A DNA stretch of 64,000 bases, taken from assembly GCA_006384855.1 (NCBI GenBank), contig VCJN01001768.1, forward strand, positions 216,001-280,000, written 5' to 3'. The notes beneath the pieces are model-generated. The model was not told the DNA's origin, did not search any database, and worked only from the letters and a program-made list of their open reading frames with translations. Position 1 is the stretch's first letter, and every line of letters begins with the position of its first letter. Below, one piece after another: positions 9,489-21,500 of the stretch. The position numbers were made by a program, and so were the translations under genes. The DNA comes from Tetraselmis striata (taxonomy: Eukaryota; Chlorophyta; Chlorodendrophyceae; Chlorodendrales; Chlorodendraceae).

Positions 9489-12400
9489 CCCGCCACGTCA
9501 GGGGGGGACATGTGCCCTCTGATGGCTGCACTCCACCCTCCGTTGCGCTTTGCGGCGCTGCATCTCCCTGCTGTCTGGCGGTTGCAGGGGCACTATGTGG
9601 ACGTCACCGCGGCGGCCTGCGTCTACGCGGCTGCCCGCTGCCACAAGATGGCAGTCTGCCTGGTGGACGCCGCCGCAGCGCTGCCGGACTGCGGCCTGGC
9701 CCAGCTGGGGCAGCAGTACCGCGCGGTGGTGGGGCAGCTGGGGCTGGCGGTCCCGCCGCTGGACCCGTCCGCGCTGCTGCTGAAAGCGGCCAGCGGCCTG
9801 GCGGCGGAGGGGGCGATCCCCCCGCTGACCCGCCGGCCGCTGTACACCCACCCGCTGGTGTCCTCTGCGCGCGCGCTGCTGTCCTGGGCCTCCGCTGCGG
9901 GGCTGTACGACGGGCGGCGCCCCATGAACTGCGTGGCGGCGGCGCTCATGTTGGCGGGCCGACTGCACGGGTGTGAGCTGCGCCCGGAGCAGGTCGCTGG
10001 CCGCATCTGCGCAGGTGGGTGCCCCTCCCCTCCAGGACGCTGCTGGTGTTATATCTACGTCTATACCGGTAACCTCGACCCGAGAAAGATATCGTGTTTG
10101 CATTGGCCGGGTAGCGCGGCCCTCAAGCGAGAGCGCGCAGGCGCACGCCATTATTGCATATCCACCCGGCAGTTAGGGTTTGGGTTTTGGGCAGGAAGAG
10201 ACCCTTTGCCCTTTTGGTTCGGTGCTTGGGGATTCCGTTTACGGGTGGATATCCGCCCAAGCTCGCCTCAACGCCTTTTCGAGCCTGGCGTGCGCGCATG
10301 CAGCGTGCAGAGGGCGTCCTGCACGGGGTCTGGGGGCTGTCGGTTTGGGGGCGGTGCACGCCTGCAAGCTGCGGGTGCGGCATTCTCCCGGCGCTCGTTT
10401 ACAGCAACACAGCCGGGAAGGCGCCGGTAGCGTGCGGCCCACACCGCCATGTCGCCTGCCCTGAAGTGACATGCCAGCACCAGGCGGGCGGGAAAGAGGC
10501 ACCGACTGCCTTGTGATGGGGTCAACGAACATGCGCAGGCGGGCAGCCAGTTTCAAAGCGCGGGCAGCGATGGTGCGATGGTGGGCGTGCCGGTTGACAT
10601 CCCTCGTGGGATGCAGGCAGCATTGGCAATCGCTCGCGATGTATCTCCCCAAACTAGCTGTACCGGCCGGGCATACGGGCGCCGTGATCGCAACAGGATA
10701 AGTACAATTGTGAGCGGGGCACAGTTTCGCCTGTATCGGCAGCTGTGTCGCAGTCCAGCCCGATCCGCTTCCAGAAGTCGCCGGATCAGCCTGCCAGCCT
10801 CGCATGCGTGCGGCGGGTGGTAATAGTGTTCAAGCAATCCCGTACTCCTTCTCAGCAGTACTGGTACGAGTCAGTGGCGCTGCTGGCGAAGTGCTGATGT
10901 ACGCCCACGGACGTGCCCTGAAGCCTGCTGTGGATTTTTCGGCCTAGGACAGATCACGCCGTTCTCTGCCGCACACACGCGCTTGGGTTGCCAACACCCC
11001 GGGCTGAGTGGACAGCACTCAACCGCCCCGTAGTTTTGGGCGGGCGGGGCGCTCTGGCGAGGCGGTGGTGTTCTGGCGCTACGCCTTCCATTCAGAGTCG
11101 TTATTTCCAGATGAAAGCCTGCAGGGGCCTTGTACCTCGGGCGGAAGTCTCTCGTGCTGGTGTGCAGACAGCTAAGGCTACTGCCTGTGCTCGTGCTCAT
11201 TGCACCTCCTCTTCTGCTGCTTCCACCTCGCAGTTTCCGTCGTGGGCATTTCTTATAGCCTTTTCTGGCAACTTCCCGACCGCTTTTTTTGCAGCTAGCC
11301 CATGTAAATTTAATGAAACCAACATGGGCCCTGGTTTTATTCTTTACCTAGGTACTCACTTCATAATGATTTTCATCGGACAACCCCAGCCTCTGCGTTC
11401 TAGTTCACATCGTGCCCTTTCCTGATAATTGTCACCGGTCTATATTACCAACACATTTGTGGCCTACCAGAGGCTTGACAGTACTTTGGGGACGCACCTA
11501 CGTGCAATGCGACCACGTGGTGTCGTGTAAGGCGCATTGTGCATACTTTGAACCAACCACAACTTGAATCAAATTTTGATATCCACTGCTCTAGCCTAGA
11601 CCCCATCAATCTTTGAGCTGTCTGGCTCAGCAGACAGCTTAGCTCTAAATCTGGATACCAAAAATGCGGAGCGTTACACTGGGGTGCGAATGCGATGTGG
11701 TTTAAATTATATCATAATAAATCATTTTCTGAAATTCAATAAATTTCCATAAAAGTATGTATATTTTTTGAAAATATCCCACTCGAGGCTGTGTTAAAGA
11801 GTAAAGTTCGCCCGGGTCGTCGGCAGAAGCCGCCCCAGCAGCGCTTGACCTCGTGCGCTGACTGCAGTCGTAGGTCTGGCATAGCTCTTAGACCGCTGCC
11901 TCATTCATCGAACTCCGAAGGATTATTGCATCAACCAGGTATACCCGGGACACAGGCCCGGTCGATTTTTTCCCTGAAGTCACCGGGAATCGATCCGGGT
12001 CCTGAGCGGGAGACCACCAGGGGGAGACCACCAGTCTACCGAGCAGACAGACAACGCTTTAATGTTGTCACCGCAAGTCACTGGGTGAGGTCGCCCAGCC
12101 TCGCGCAGGCGCGCTGCTGACCGCTGCGCCTCGGGGCGGGGGGCGCGTGTCATGATCGGGTATGGATGTCGTTTGATTTAGATATAAATAAAAAAACGAA
12201 ATATCAGCGTCGACGCTTATGGTTGCGTCTGTACGAAGGTTGTATGTGTCTGGATATTGTATTTTTGTATTATAACATTCCGCATGTGTCGGAATTGTGG
12301 CAGACAAATCTCCGGGCAATAAGTAGCTCAGTAAGTGTCTGTGTGACCTGTTAGTTGGATATCCGAGTATGAATTGAAAACATTTTGAATTCATAGTTTT

Positions 12401-12489
12401 AAAGTTCATTATTCAAATTTCCGTAAAGGATCAGCAGTTTTCAATGAAACCACCGTCACTGGCCGTGTGATGCCGGTACCAGTAGCCCG

Positions 12490-12524
<35 letters not shown>

Positions 12525-15500
12525 CTTCCCTGAACTCTATTCTATTCTATTCTACTTAATTTATTATAACCTATGCTAGTCTATTCTATCATGTTCTGTT
12601 TATTCTATTCCATTATGTTCTTTTCTCTTTCTACTTTTACTCACGATGTTCAAACCTGTTTCGCGCAGCGCGTGGTCAGTCAGCAAATATTCGGAATTTT
12701 GGCAACGGCCGGAGAGGAATTGCGGCCGGGATGGGCTGATGGACCGGCGTTGGCTACGCAATGAGAGCAGATCCGCGGGCCGGAAACGATGGGGGCGGTC
12801 CAGGTATCCAACATGGATTGCGCCCAGCGAGCGCCACCACCACGCGCGACCCGTGTAAACTTGACTGTTGCATGTCCGGGATGCCAGTAGAGTTCCGGTG
12901 AGCGATACGGCAGCGGTGCTATTGTCTAGCTCCAGCGCGAGCGGTATCCTAGTGACGTAATCGGGGCGCGTCCGGCGTGATAGTGGGCCCACCATGGAGT
13001 GCTGGTGCCGGGCCAGTCGGCCGGCGCCCTGCGACTCGTTGTAGCGCACACGGACAATCTGCGATCGGTCACTACCCCTAGATTATCAACCTTCTTCAGT
13101 TGCGCAATATATATAAGTATAGCTAGGGAAGGGGCGGCGGGGTGGGGCAGGGCTACGAGCGTGGGGTTGCGGTTGTCAACGGCACTATTTTCCGGCGCGC
13201 AGTAGCAGGGAGGCATCGCTGATTTTTGAAGCGCATACGCCAAGAGTGGCCATGGGCTCGTGACGCAAGATAGCTGCAACGCCACCCCGAATTCTCTCAG
13301 AATAAAGCATCATAGAAATACCCTAGATAACCTAGATGTATGTGCACCGCATTCATGCGATGTAATGGATTTACATCTGGCAAGATGTAGCATTTCACCA
13401 AGCAATGCTAGATGTAAATGCGGAACATATGGGCACCATACGCCATCGCATGCATTGTGCGAGTACTAGGGCCGGCTAGCTTAAAGGAAGATGGGGATAT
13501 ACGCCCGCAGGGCAGCAATCGGTTTGACGATATGTGGCGTGCAGCCTACGCATGGATTAGACCCACCCATTCATTACGTTTGACGCCTGTAGTGGGATGG
13601 AAATGTAATACGCATATTTGATATTACTGCCGATTTTGTAACTGCCGACTTTCACTTTAAAACATCAATTTGGAGTTGTATATGTCTCGCTCCTTGTGTC
13701 CTCCTCCCGCGCTCAAAACCTTCCTTTGCTAGTCGCCTAGGCATTGAGGTGCACATTTGTTTGCATTGTTCTACTATTGCCCCATTTGTGATGGAGTGTA
13801 TTCTCAAAGCGGCAGAAGCTTTCGAATGCCATTCCCCGCAGCTCGTCCTCAACTACATTCCACATGTTTTCGATAGGGTTCAAATCTGGGGAGCATAGAG
13901 GTACGCGCATCACTTTTGTGTGCGGGAGTTTCTGCCATTCCATATCAGCCAAGGCAGCCAACCCCGCGGCGGCGCATTTTGCTTGCACCTGCGACCGACT
14001 TCAGCACTAAAGTTGGCCTCGACATCGCTACGACTTTCACGACATTTTGTCGACATCACGTCTTTGATTGACATGCCCGACAATTGCGAGGGCGGTTATG
14101 TCGGAGCCGACAGTCAAGTATTTGCATCAACGTGGATGCCCGGGAGGCCGAATCTTCGCGGTGGTGATGCCGCCAGTCTGCCGACTACCATCCCGGGGAG
14201 TAAAACCAAATGATGTAACAATTCGCTGACTCGACCGGTGCGCGACGTGGCGCATTCAGGAGCCGATATTGCTCACCCAATTCTTATTCACCCTAATTTC
14301 CGCGAATCCCCCTAATTAAAGTGCTATCTAATTAGAGCTGTATTCTTAGCGGGAACCCGCCATCTAATTAGAGCTATGTTTTTAGCGGGAACCCGCTATC
14401 CGATAGCGGGTGGGCTCATATTCTCGAGTTGACACGGCTTCGTCTAGCGGGGAATATATATATGTTGCTGGCGGTGAATTACTACAACAGGTAGCGCGCA
14501 AGTAATTCACCCGAGTGATGGCCTTACTGGTGGTATGTAGCGCCCACAGTACCTGGGTACCGTCCGGTCATCTACCGTCCGTCATCTCCCCCGGCACATA
14601 CGACGCATTCGATTGTACCGTGCGCACTTACGGGTACTGCAGTAGTACACAACCGAAAATTTATGAACAAGTATCAGACGAGGCAGAAATTGCAGGCATG
14701 TCACGGGAGGTTTATGCTACAGTAAATTTCATCCCGGTTATTCATCCCGGTCGTACTCGTGTTCATCGTCGTTCTCTACTGCCATACAGTACGGCGATAC
14801 TCATACCCGCAGCGACTACTCGCTACAATTACACGGTCAGTAACCTATTTTTACGAGGCGCTACATCGTACTCTATGTAAGGTACTGATAAATAAGGCGC
14901 CACTATCGCTCGTGGTTGTACCCGTAACCGCACTCTGACGCTACTGCTACTGGTGCTGGTGCTGGTACCTTTACCAGATGACCGTTAATTATAAGGTAGT
15001 CGTACCGCTGAGTACGGACACTTTTCGACGGATTTATTATTTACAGAATCTACCTGGAAAACACTGGATTATTTAGTTGTATGGAAAATACATTTGAGCT
15101 TATGTACTCTCCCCTCGTAAGTACATGAGCTAGCAGCAGAAGGCGATATCAGGAAATCACCAGAAAGGACAATCAGAAGTCTTGCCATGTACTTATGGCC
15201 GTATCGCCACGTCAGCACCCGACTTCCGGGTGGTACAGTGGCGCATTTTTATGACACATTAAGTACTAGTAACACAGAGTACTGGGAAAATTGCAAACTG
15301 GGGTACGATTTGGAATTATTGAGCAATTCAGGGTAAAATGGTGGACCACCTCTGAAATTTGCGGAATAGGGTATTTCCCGGAGTAATCCCCGTAGTATGG
15401 CGCGCGAACTCGCACACATATCAAATACATACAGGTAGTGTTTTCATAGGCCCGGGGCTCGGCGCGGCAGTTTTCCGCTCGGCCAAATATGCGCTGCCGG

Positions 15501-18500
15501 GCCAGGCGGCTGCGCGCTGATGTGTTATTCACCGCCGCCTTTGTTCGCGGCGATGACGATCGTAGGACATGACGGGGACGCGTCCATTCGCTGCGCTATT
15601 TCGCTTCGATCGGCAGCAGCAGCTGGCGTCCCCGTACGTACCCGCCAGGGCAGGTAATCCTTGTAGACCCAGACCGCAGTCCCTGCATACATGCATAGCG
15701 ACTTAAACGTACTGGTAGAACAGATAATCTGACCAGATAATTTGCCGCGTAAATATGAAACTTACCATATATCGGGCGGTGAGCCGGTGAGGCGGTCACA
15801 CGCCGCAGCCAAATAATAAAAATGCGATATAATGATGCCGTAAAATACGCACTCTGGGATAAAAATGCAGGGGGCGGCGGTTAGACCCTGGTTTTCGAGC
15901 ACCCCGGAGTGCAAATTGCCAAACACCCTCTTAAGAAAATTCCGCCACTTTACCCTGGAATGCTTCCGACAAAATAACGTCAAATCGTAACCCGATTTGC
16001 AATTTCCCCTTGAATATTCATCAACGCCTTGAGATGTGATAGGTGGCCCGGGGGGGGGGGGGGGGGGGGGGGGGGGTTGCCAGTTACGCTCGTGATCCCG
16101 CTATGCGATGGTTCGAATCTTGCCGGGCTACTCGGTGGAAAACATAACCAAGGGGCGTAGGGGGTTTCCGATGCAAATATTTTTAGGATCTCCTACAAAC
16201 CCTAGTTCAGTGGCTTACCGTGCGACCCGCATCCCGAAAAAAAAGGCGATGTACCCTCCCTGCGCATGCGGATTTTACGTGGCACGCCCAACATGGAGAT
16301 TTTCCGCTCGGCCAAAAGGCGATGTACCCTCCCCGCGCATGTGGATTTTACGTGGCACGCCCAACTTTACGTGGCACGCTTCCAACCAGCATACGAGCCC
16401 CGCGGCCCGCCACATAATCAGAATAGTACATTTGAAGTTCTTCTGCTAAAACCCGGGTGTGGCAATTCCAGAGCAGTTGCCACGCCAGGAAGTTGGCACC
16501 CGTCAGTTAGTCATGCTCGCCGTATGTGTCGGGCACCCACACCCGAACAATATCTTGCCCGTGGTTGCCACCATGGCACCCCCGACGAGCCAGCAAAGCA
16601 TAGTGACCGCCTCAGGCCCCGGTGCGCGCGCCGCAGCGCCTATCTGTGGGCGGTATGTCACGGGCTCCGCGCTCATCGATCGAGCCTCGATCGGGGCGGG
16701 GTGCGCATCCGCTCACCACGCCTCGTGCGGTATAGGGGGGGCAGTTCACGCTCCCTCTAGCTTATCGAGGCAGCACTCCGAGTATAATGCCGCATGTCCA
16801 TCGCTTAGAATCGAGGATGGCATGGCCCGGCGAGGGTGGCGGGTTGGGTGGCAGCCTCTGCTGCCCGGCATCCACATGTACTAGCACCCGAGGCAATGCC
16901 GGTAGGGGGCGGTCTGCCCGCTTGATATCCATATGGCGGTCGACGACTATCCCGCGCCAATAGAATAGGGGCTCGGCCGTAGGTGCAAAGACCAAGTGGC
17001 ACGTCCTTTGCGCGGTATGATCCAGCCGGGACCCGCCAAAATTATCTCACGGGCAAAGATAACTAGCGCGTATATATAAACGTGGAGAACGCCTCTTATT
17101 ATTTTTGATTCATCATATCAGCAGGCAACATCGCACGGGTCCTACTTGTATAATGTATTCATGCTCATCGTGAACAGCAGCATCTACAGCGGGTACCTGA
17201 TACGGATAATAACATATTATTACCTGTACTCATATAACCCAGAAATATTTACGATGTTACCCGCACTTTGCATTTCATAGAAGTACCATGTACCGGGATA
17301 TGATGGCTACGACGAGTAATCCTTATTTACTTATTTATTCATTATATTTACGAGTACCCGAGTACTGCATCTAAAGGGGGTAATATTTATTCAATATTGT
17401 ATTTTTTAATTTAGATTGTAATGTTATCATTCTCAATAAATTTGCTCCTTCATTTTATTTATACTAGCACCCTCGTTATCATTAATACAAGTAAGGGATT
17501 TTATTTATTAATGCGAGTGTACTACCGGTACGACTTTAATATCACGTTATATCACCTCGTTGCTGTAGTGCTGGATGTTTCATTCATGCATTCGAGTCTG
17601 GTTTTGCCAAAAAGGGTTCGGAGGCTGTTTTACACGGAAAAGCGCCATTTTATGGCTAGGAAGGTTCAGCGAAAGGGGAGGGAATGTCGGAGGAGGAGCC
17701 CGCAGGGCGGAGGCGGAAAACGGGAGGGCGCTGCCGAAGGCAGCGAGCTGGAAGATGGCAGACGAGCTGCTGGTGGCTGTCCTAAGTAGCTCCCCGGCCG
17801 GGAGCGCAGGGCTCGCGGGCGATGGGGTAGCCCGTACCAAACCCCGATGGTAACGGCTTCAAACCACTACAGACCGTACGGGTCGCACTAGGACAGCTAT
17901 AGTCCGTTAGGAAACCCCATAAACACGTTTAGATCATTTCAATCATGCATTCGAGTCTGGTTTTGCCAGTTTACACGCGGTTCGTTTACGACTGCGAGCG
18001 TGGGCAGTCGGCAGGCGTGCCGACCAGACGAAGGCGGAAGATGTCTTGAGTTGTAGAGGGGTCTCGCGCCAAGAGGACCTCGATCGAGGCGCAGGCGCAT
18101 CAGACGCGGGCGGGAGATGTTGACGCCGGCATGACATAGGCCGGACGTGTCGCGGAATTAAGGCGCCGTCTCCCGACGGCGCCCTATATCATTGGTTGCG
18201 CGCCATGGTGGCGTGCGGCACGAGCCGGAACTGCAGGCCAGTAGAAGCAGCAGGGGTAGCAAAGCCCAAGTTGGCGACGAGCGCCCAGCAAAGCAGCGGC
18301 ACAGGCACGAGTAGGACGAGTACAGCTGCGCGCACAGTAGTCAGGTGAAGTACGCGCCGAGTACAGTCAGGTGAAGTACTGGTGCACTGTACCCGACGCG
18401 GTGATAACTCGTACCCTGTACCTGTACTGGCGATGCACGTTACGAGGGGTGGACACGCAACAACTCGCGATGACAGCGATGTACTGCTGCCGTCATCACC

Positions 18501-21500
18501 AGCGGTGGTTGTTTCGCCTCCTTGCGCGAAGAGCGGTGGGTGAAACGCACGACGCTGAGGGCGCGGAAATGTGGAACGCTGTGTGGTCGTGCCGTACCGG
18601 TTCAGGTGTGTCGGGGTCGGTTGTTGGCGACGTCGCAAAAGACCCGCCGACTCGGTTAGCTGTCGCCGTGGGTCTTTCTTCGCTGAGAGCGGTGAGCGGT
18701 GAGCGGTGAGCCGACCGGCGTTGCTGCACCAACGACGGCTGCTGACCAACCCACAAAGCGTAGGCTTAGGATGATGCCACGAAACGCACAAGTCGCGTTA
18801 GGTGGCGGAGCTGTCCCCCGGCGGGCAGCTCGTGTTGTCACAGATGCGTTGCCGTGACGTTGGAAGCGGGTTGGCCGGCGTAGAGGCCCTTGTAGCCTAT
18901 GCCGGCCCGTAACGATGCCAATGATGTCGGAGCGAGGGTGACGACGAGGCGGCCGCTGCTGCTGCACCAGCGACGGCCGCCGAAGTCCCAAACCCAGAGT
19001 TGGCCAAGGGTAGTTACGTACACCACGAGACGCCAGGCACGCCAGGTGGTAGAGCTGCCCCCCGGCGGGCAGCTGCAGGTTGTTGTGGTCCTTGTGACGA
19101 CGACGTTGGAGTAGGAGACGTCGGAGACGCATCGGCACGGGCCGCACAAACGCCTCCCACTGCGACCACAGCAAACGTTGCTGAAGCTTGATTGGGGCGA
19201 GGGCAACGAGCCCTCTCAAAACACCGGCGCGTGAGCGGCGCCACCCATGTAACAGGCCAATTACGCGAGTTGTTCCGGAAAACCACAGCATGTAACGACC
19301 GTTGATGCCACGGCGCCCTGCTGCGAGGACACGGGGACTGGGTTGCAGTGTCTTGCGGGACAACAAGTGGCCGCCCCGACGACACGGACGTCCTCCTCCG
19401 TCCGCGCCGGTTTGTTGCGGTGGGCGTAGTTGTCGTCGTTGACAACCGTGACGAGCAGCGGCCATGGTGCCGAGCGCGTCCACCTCACCTAAACCTCAAG
19501 AGTTGACTACTGCGAGAGGGCGCTCCACTGCGGGAGCCCCGAAGGCCTGTATTGCGACTCGACTTCGGGTGTTGAGGTTTAAACCCCCCCAACGGGGACC
19601 CCTCAGCTCCAATTCCTTGCCGTGCGCATCGCCATCCGAAAACGTCCCAGCTGCAAAGCCAGGGCAAAAACGAAAAACGACCTCGGGCGCACGAGTAGGG
19701 AAAACCACACTACCGAGGGGCTGTCTGTCGCTGCCTGATGTTGTAACGCATGTGCGCGGCACGACGACTCACTACCGGGTGGATGAACCTCGGTGCGGAC
19801 TTGTTCAGCCTCAGTGACCCTCGCGCGCACAAGTACGCGAAGGCGCTGCCGAAGGCAGCGAGCTGGAAGATGGCAGACGAGCTGCTGGTGGCTGTCCTAA
19901 GTAGCTCCCCGGCCGGGAGCGCAGGGCTCGCGGGCGATGGGGTAGCCCGTACCAAACCCCGATGGTAACGGCTTCAAACCACTACAGACCGTACGGGTCG
20001 CACTAGGACAGCTATAGTCCGTTAGGAAACCCCATAAACACGTTTAGATCATTTCCTATCGCCTTTTCGGATGATTTCCTCATCGCCTTTTGCAGCTGGA
20101 TAACGTAATTAATAAGTATATAACGCGAGTATAATGGGTATGTTATACTTAAAAAGATTTTCCGGTACCAGGTACTAATAAAGTACATTCAGAGCTGAAA
20201 ATTTGCGGCGGTTCTACTCGGCGGGAATAACACGAGTGCGGCGGGGGTGCCGCCACTCGTGTTCCGCTCTCGCGTGGCATTGCACGCCTGAACACCCCTC
20301 GCACTCGTGTTATTCCCGCTACGTATATGCTACGTGCTCGGCATGCGTGCGCGGGCGGGTTTCGCTACATAATATGAACAATATTCGTTGTTAAGTATTA
20401 ACTGAGGTTAGAAAACGACAACGGAGTGATGCCCCAATCCTATAGCGGTGCCAGCCCTAGTCGGCCGTGTGCAATCGGCGCCACGATGCTCCGGAAATTT
20501 CCGGAATCTTCCTGCGCCGATTCGTACGTCGGCCGCCGGCATCCCCGGCACCGGAGGGTTGGTGGCAGCAGCTCTAGACCCTTCAACAGCACTGGCTATT
20601 TAGGCGGGACACGGACTCGGCACAGTCCATCCCTTTTGCTGTTGCTTGCGCAACACCCACCCTCCACTCCCATCCTGGTTGTCTTGCCAGGCCTCAGCGC
20701 CGATGTAATTCACCGACACTGGTCCTTTGCTGGCTGTGCCTCCCTCTGCCCAGTGCCTACCTGCCTGCTCATGGAAGTAGTTTAAGAGTATTTACCGCAT
20801 TTCTAGTGCAAAGGACGGCCACTTTATAGATGAGGATGAGTACCTGGGTACCACATACATACGGCATATGGGATTACTCAATGCACGGGTCGCGCTAAAA
20901 TGAGATAATTGCATGTGCTAGGAACATTTATGAAACACCAAGATGGGTAACAGTCCAAACTTAATCAGCCAAAAGAGAACCTAGAGTATCCAAAGGGGGG
21001 GGGGGGGGGGGGGGGCTCAAGAGAACCCTGTTGGTATGTCAGCAATCCGCCACTCGACGTGATATTGAGACAAGTTTCCTGGCAGATAAATTAATCCCCC
21101 CCCCCCCCCCCCCCCCCCCCCCCGCGCCATCATTTCTTCCCCTGACAGGAGTAAGCCCAACGCAGGTGCGCTACACGGAGCTCTGCGACAGACTGCTGGC
21201 GGCTGGGGATGCCTGCGGAATTTTCCCGCCCGGGACCGCCACCACCGGCGCCGGCGGCAGGCGGGTCGCCGTCAGCTCGAAATCGGATCGGATGCGACGA
21301 GTGGCCCTGGCGGTGCGTCACCTGGATGTTCTGCAGCCGGGCGGGGGCTCGCCGCCGCCGCCGGGACAGGCAGGCGGCAGTGCGGATCTGCCGAGGAAGA
21401 GGCGCTTGATACCCTGTGCCGAACAGGCCGTGGCCTCGTTGCTGCGGCCCACTTCCAAAGACGACGACAGCTCCAAGCGCCCCAGGGGCCCCACGACGGC

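Larger units (their letters stand above)
10015..21148 (+). other. Giant third intron of BRF
   Basis: Bounded by a donor after GCATCTGCGCAG (GTGGGT) and an acceptor CCTGACAG. It contains, in order, about 1.8 kb of unassigned sequence with small open frames, a reverse SINE (11797-12055), a Tc1/mariner fragment (13652-13988), a 73-bp duplication (16243-16395), a non-autonomous element (17590-20060) and a perfect inverted repeat (20221-20319). No exon of another gene was recognised in it on either strand. Confidence 0.7.

Noticed and set aside
9287-9976. Pro/Gly-rich 229-codon frame overlapping BRF exon 3
   Set aside because: Shadow frame of a GC-rich exon extended through poly-C.
14515-14880. 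121-codon plus-strand frame
   Set aside because: No domain, no splice context and located in repeat-rich intron sequence.
16080-16130. tRNA or SINE head at GGTTCGAATC
   Set aside because: The T-arm does not pair and the upstream side is a poly-G tract. No A-box is placed correctly.
21031-21148. N-terminal extension MVCQQSATRRD to the last BRF exon
   Set aside because: It crosses a poly-C tract and the predicted acceptor; the phase match to exon 3 explains the frame better.
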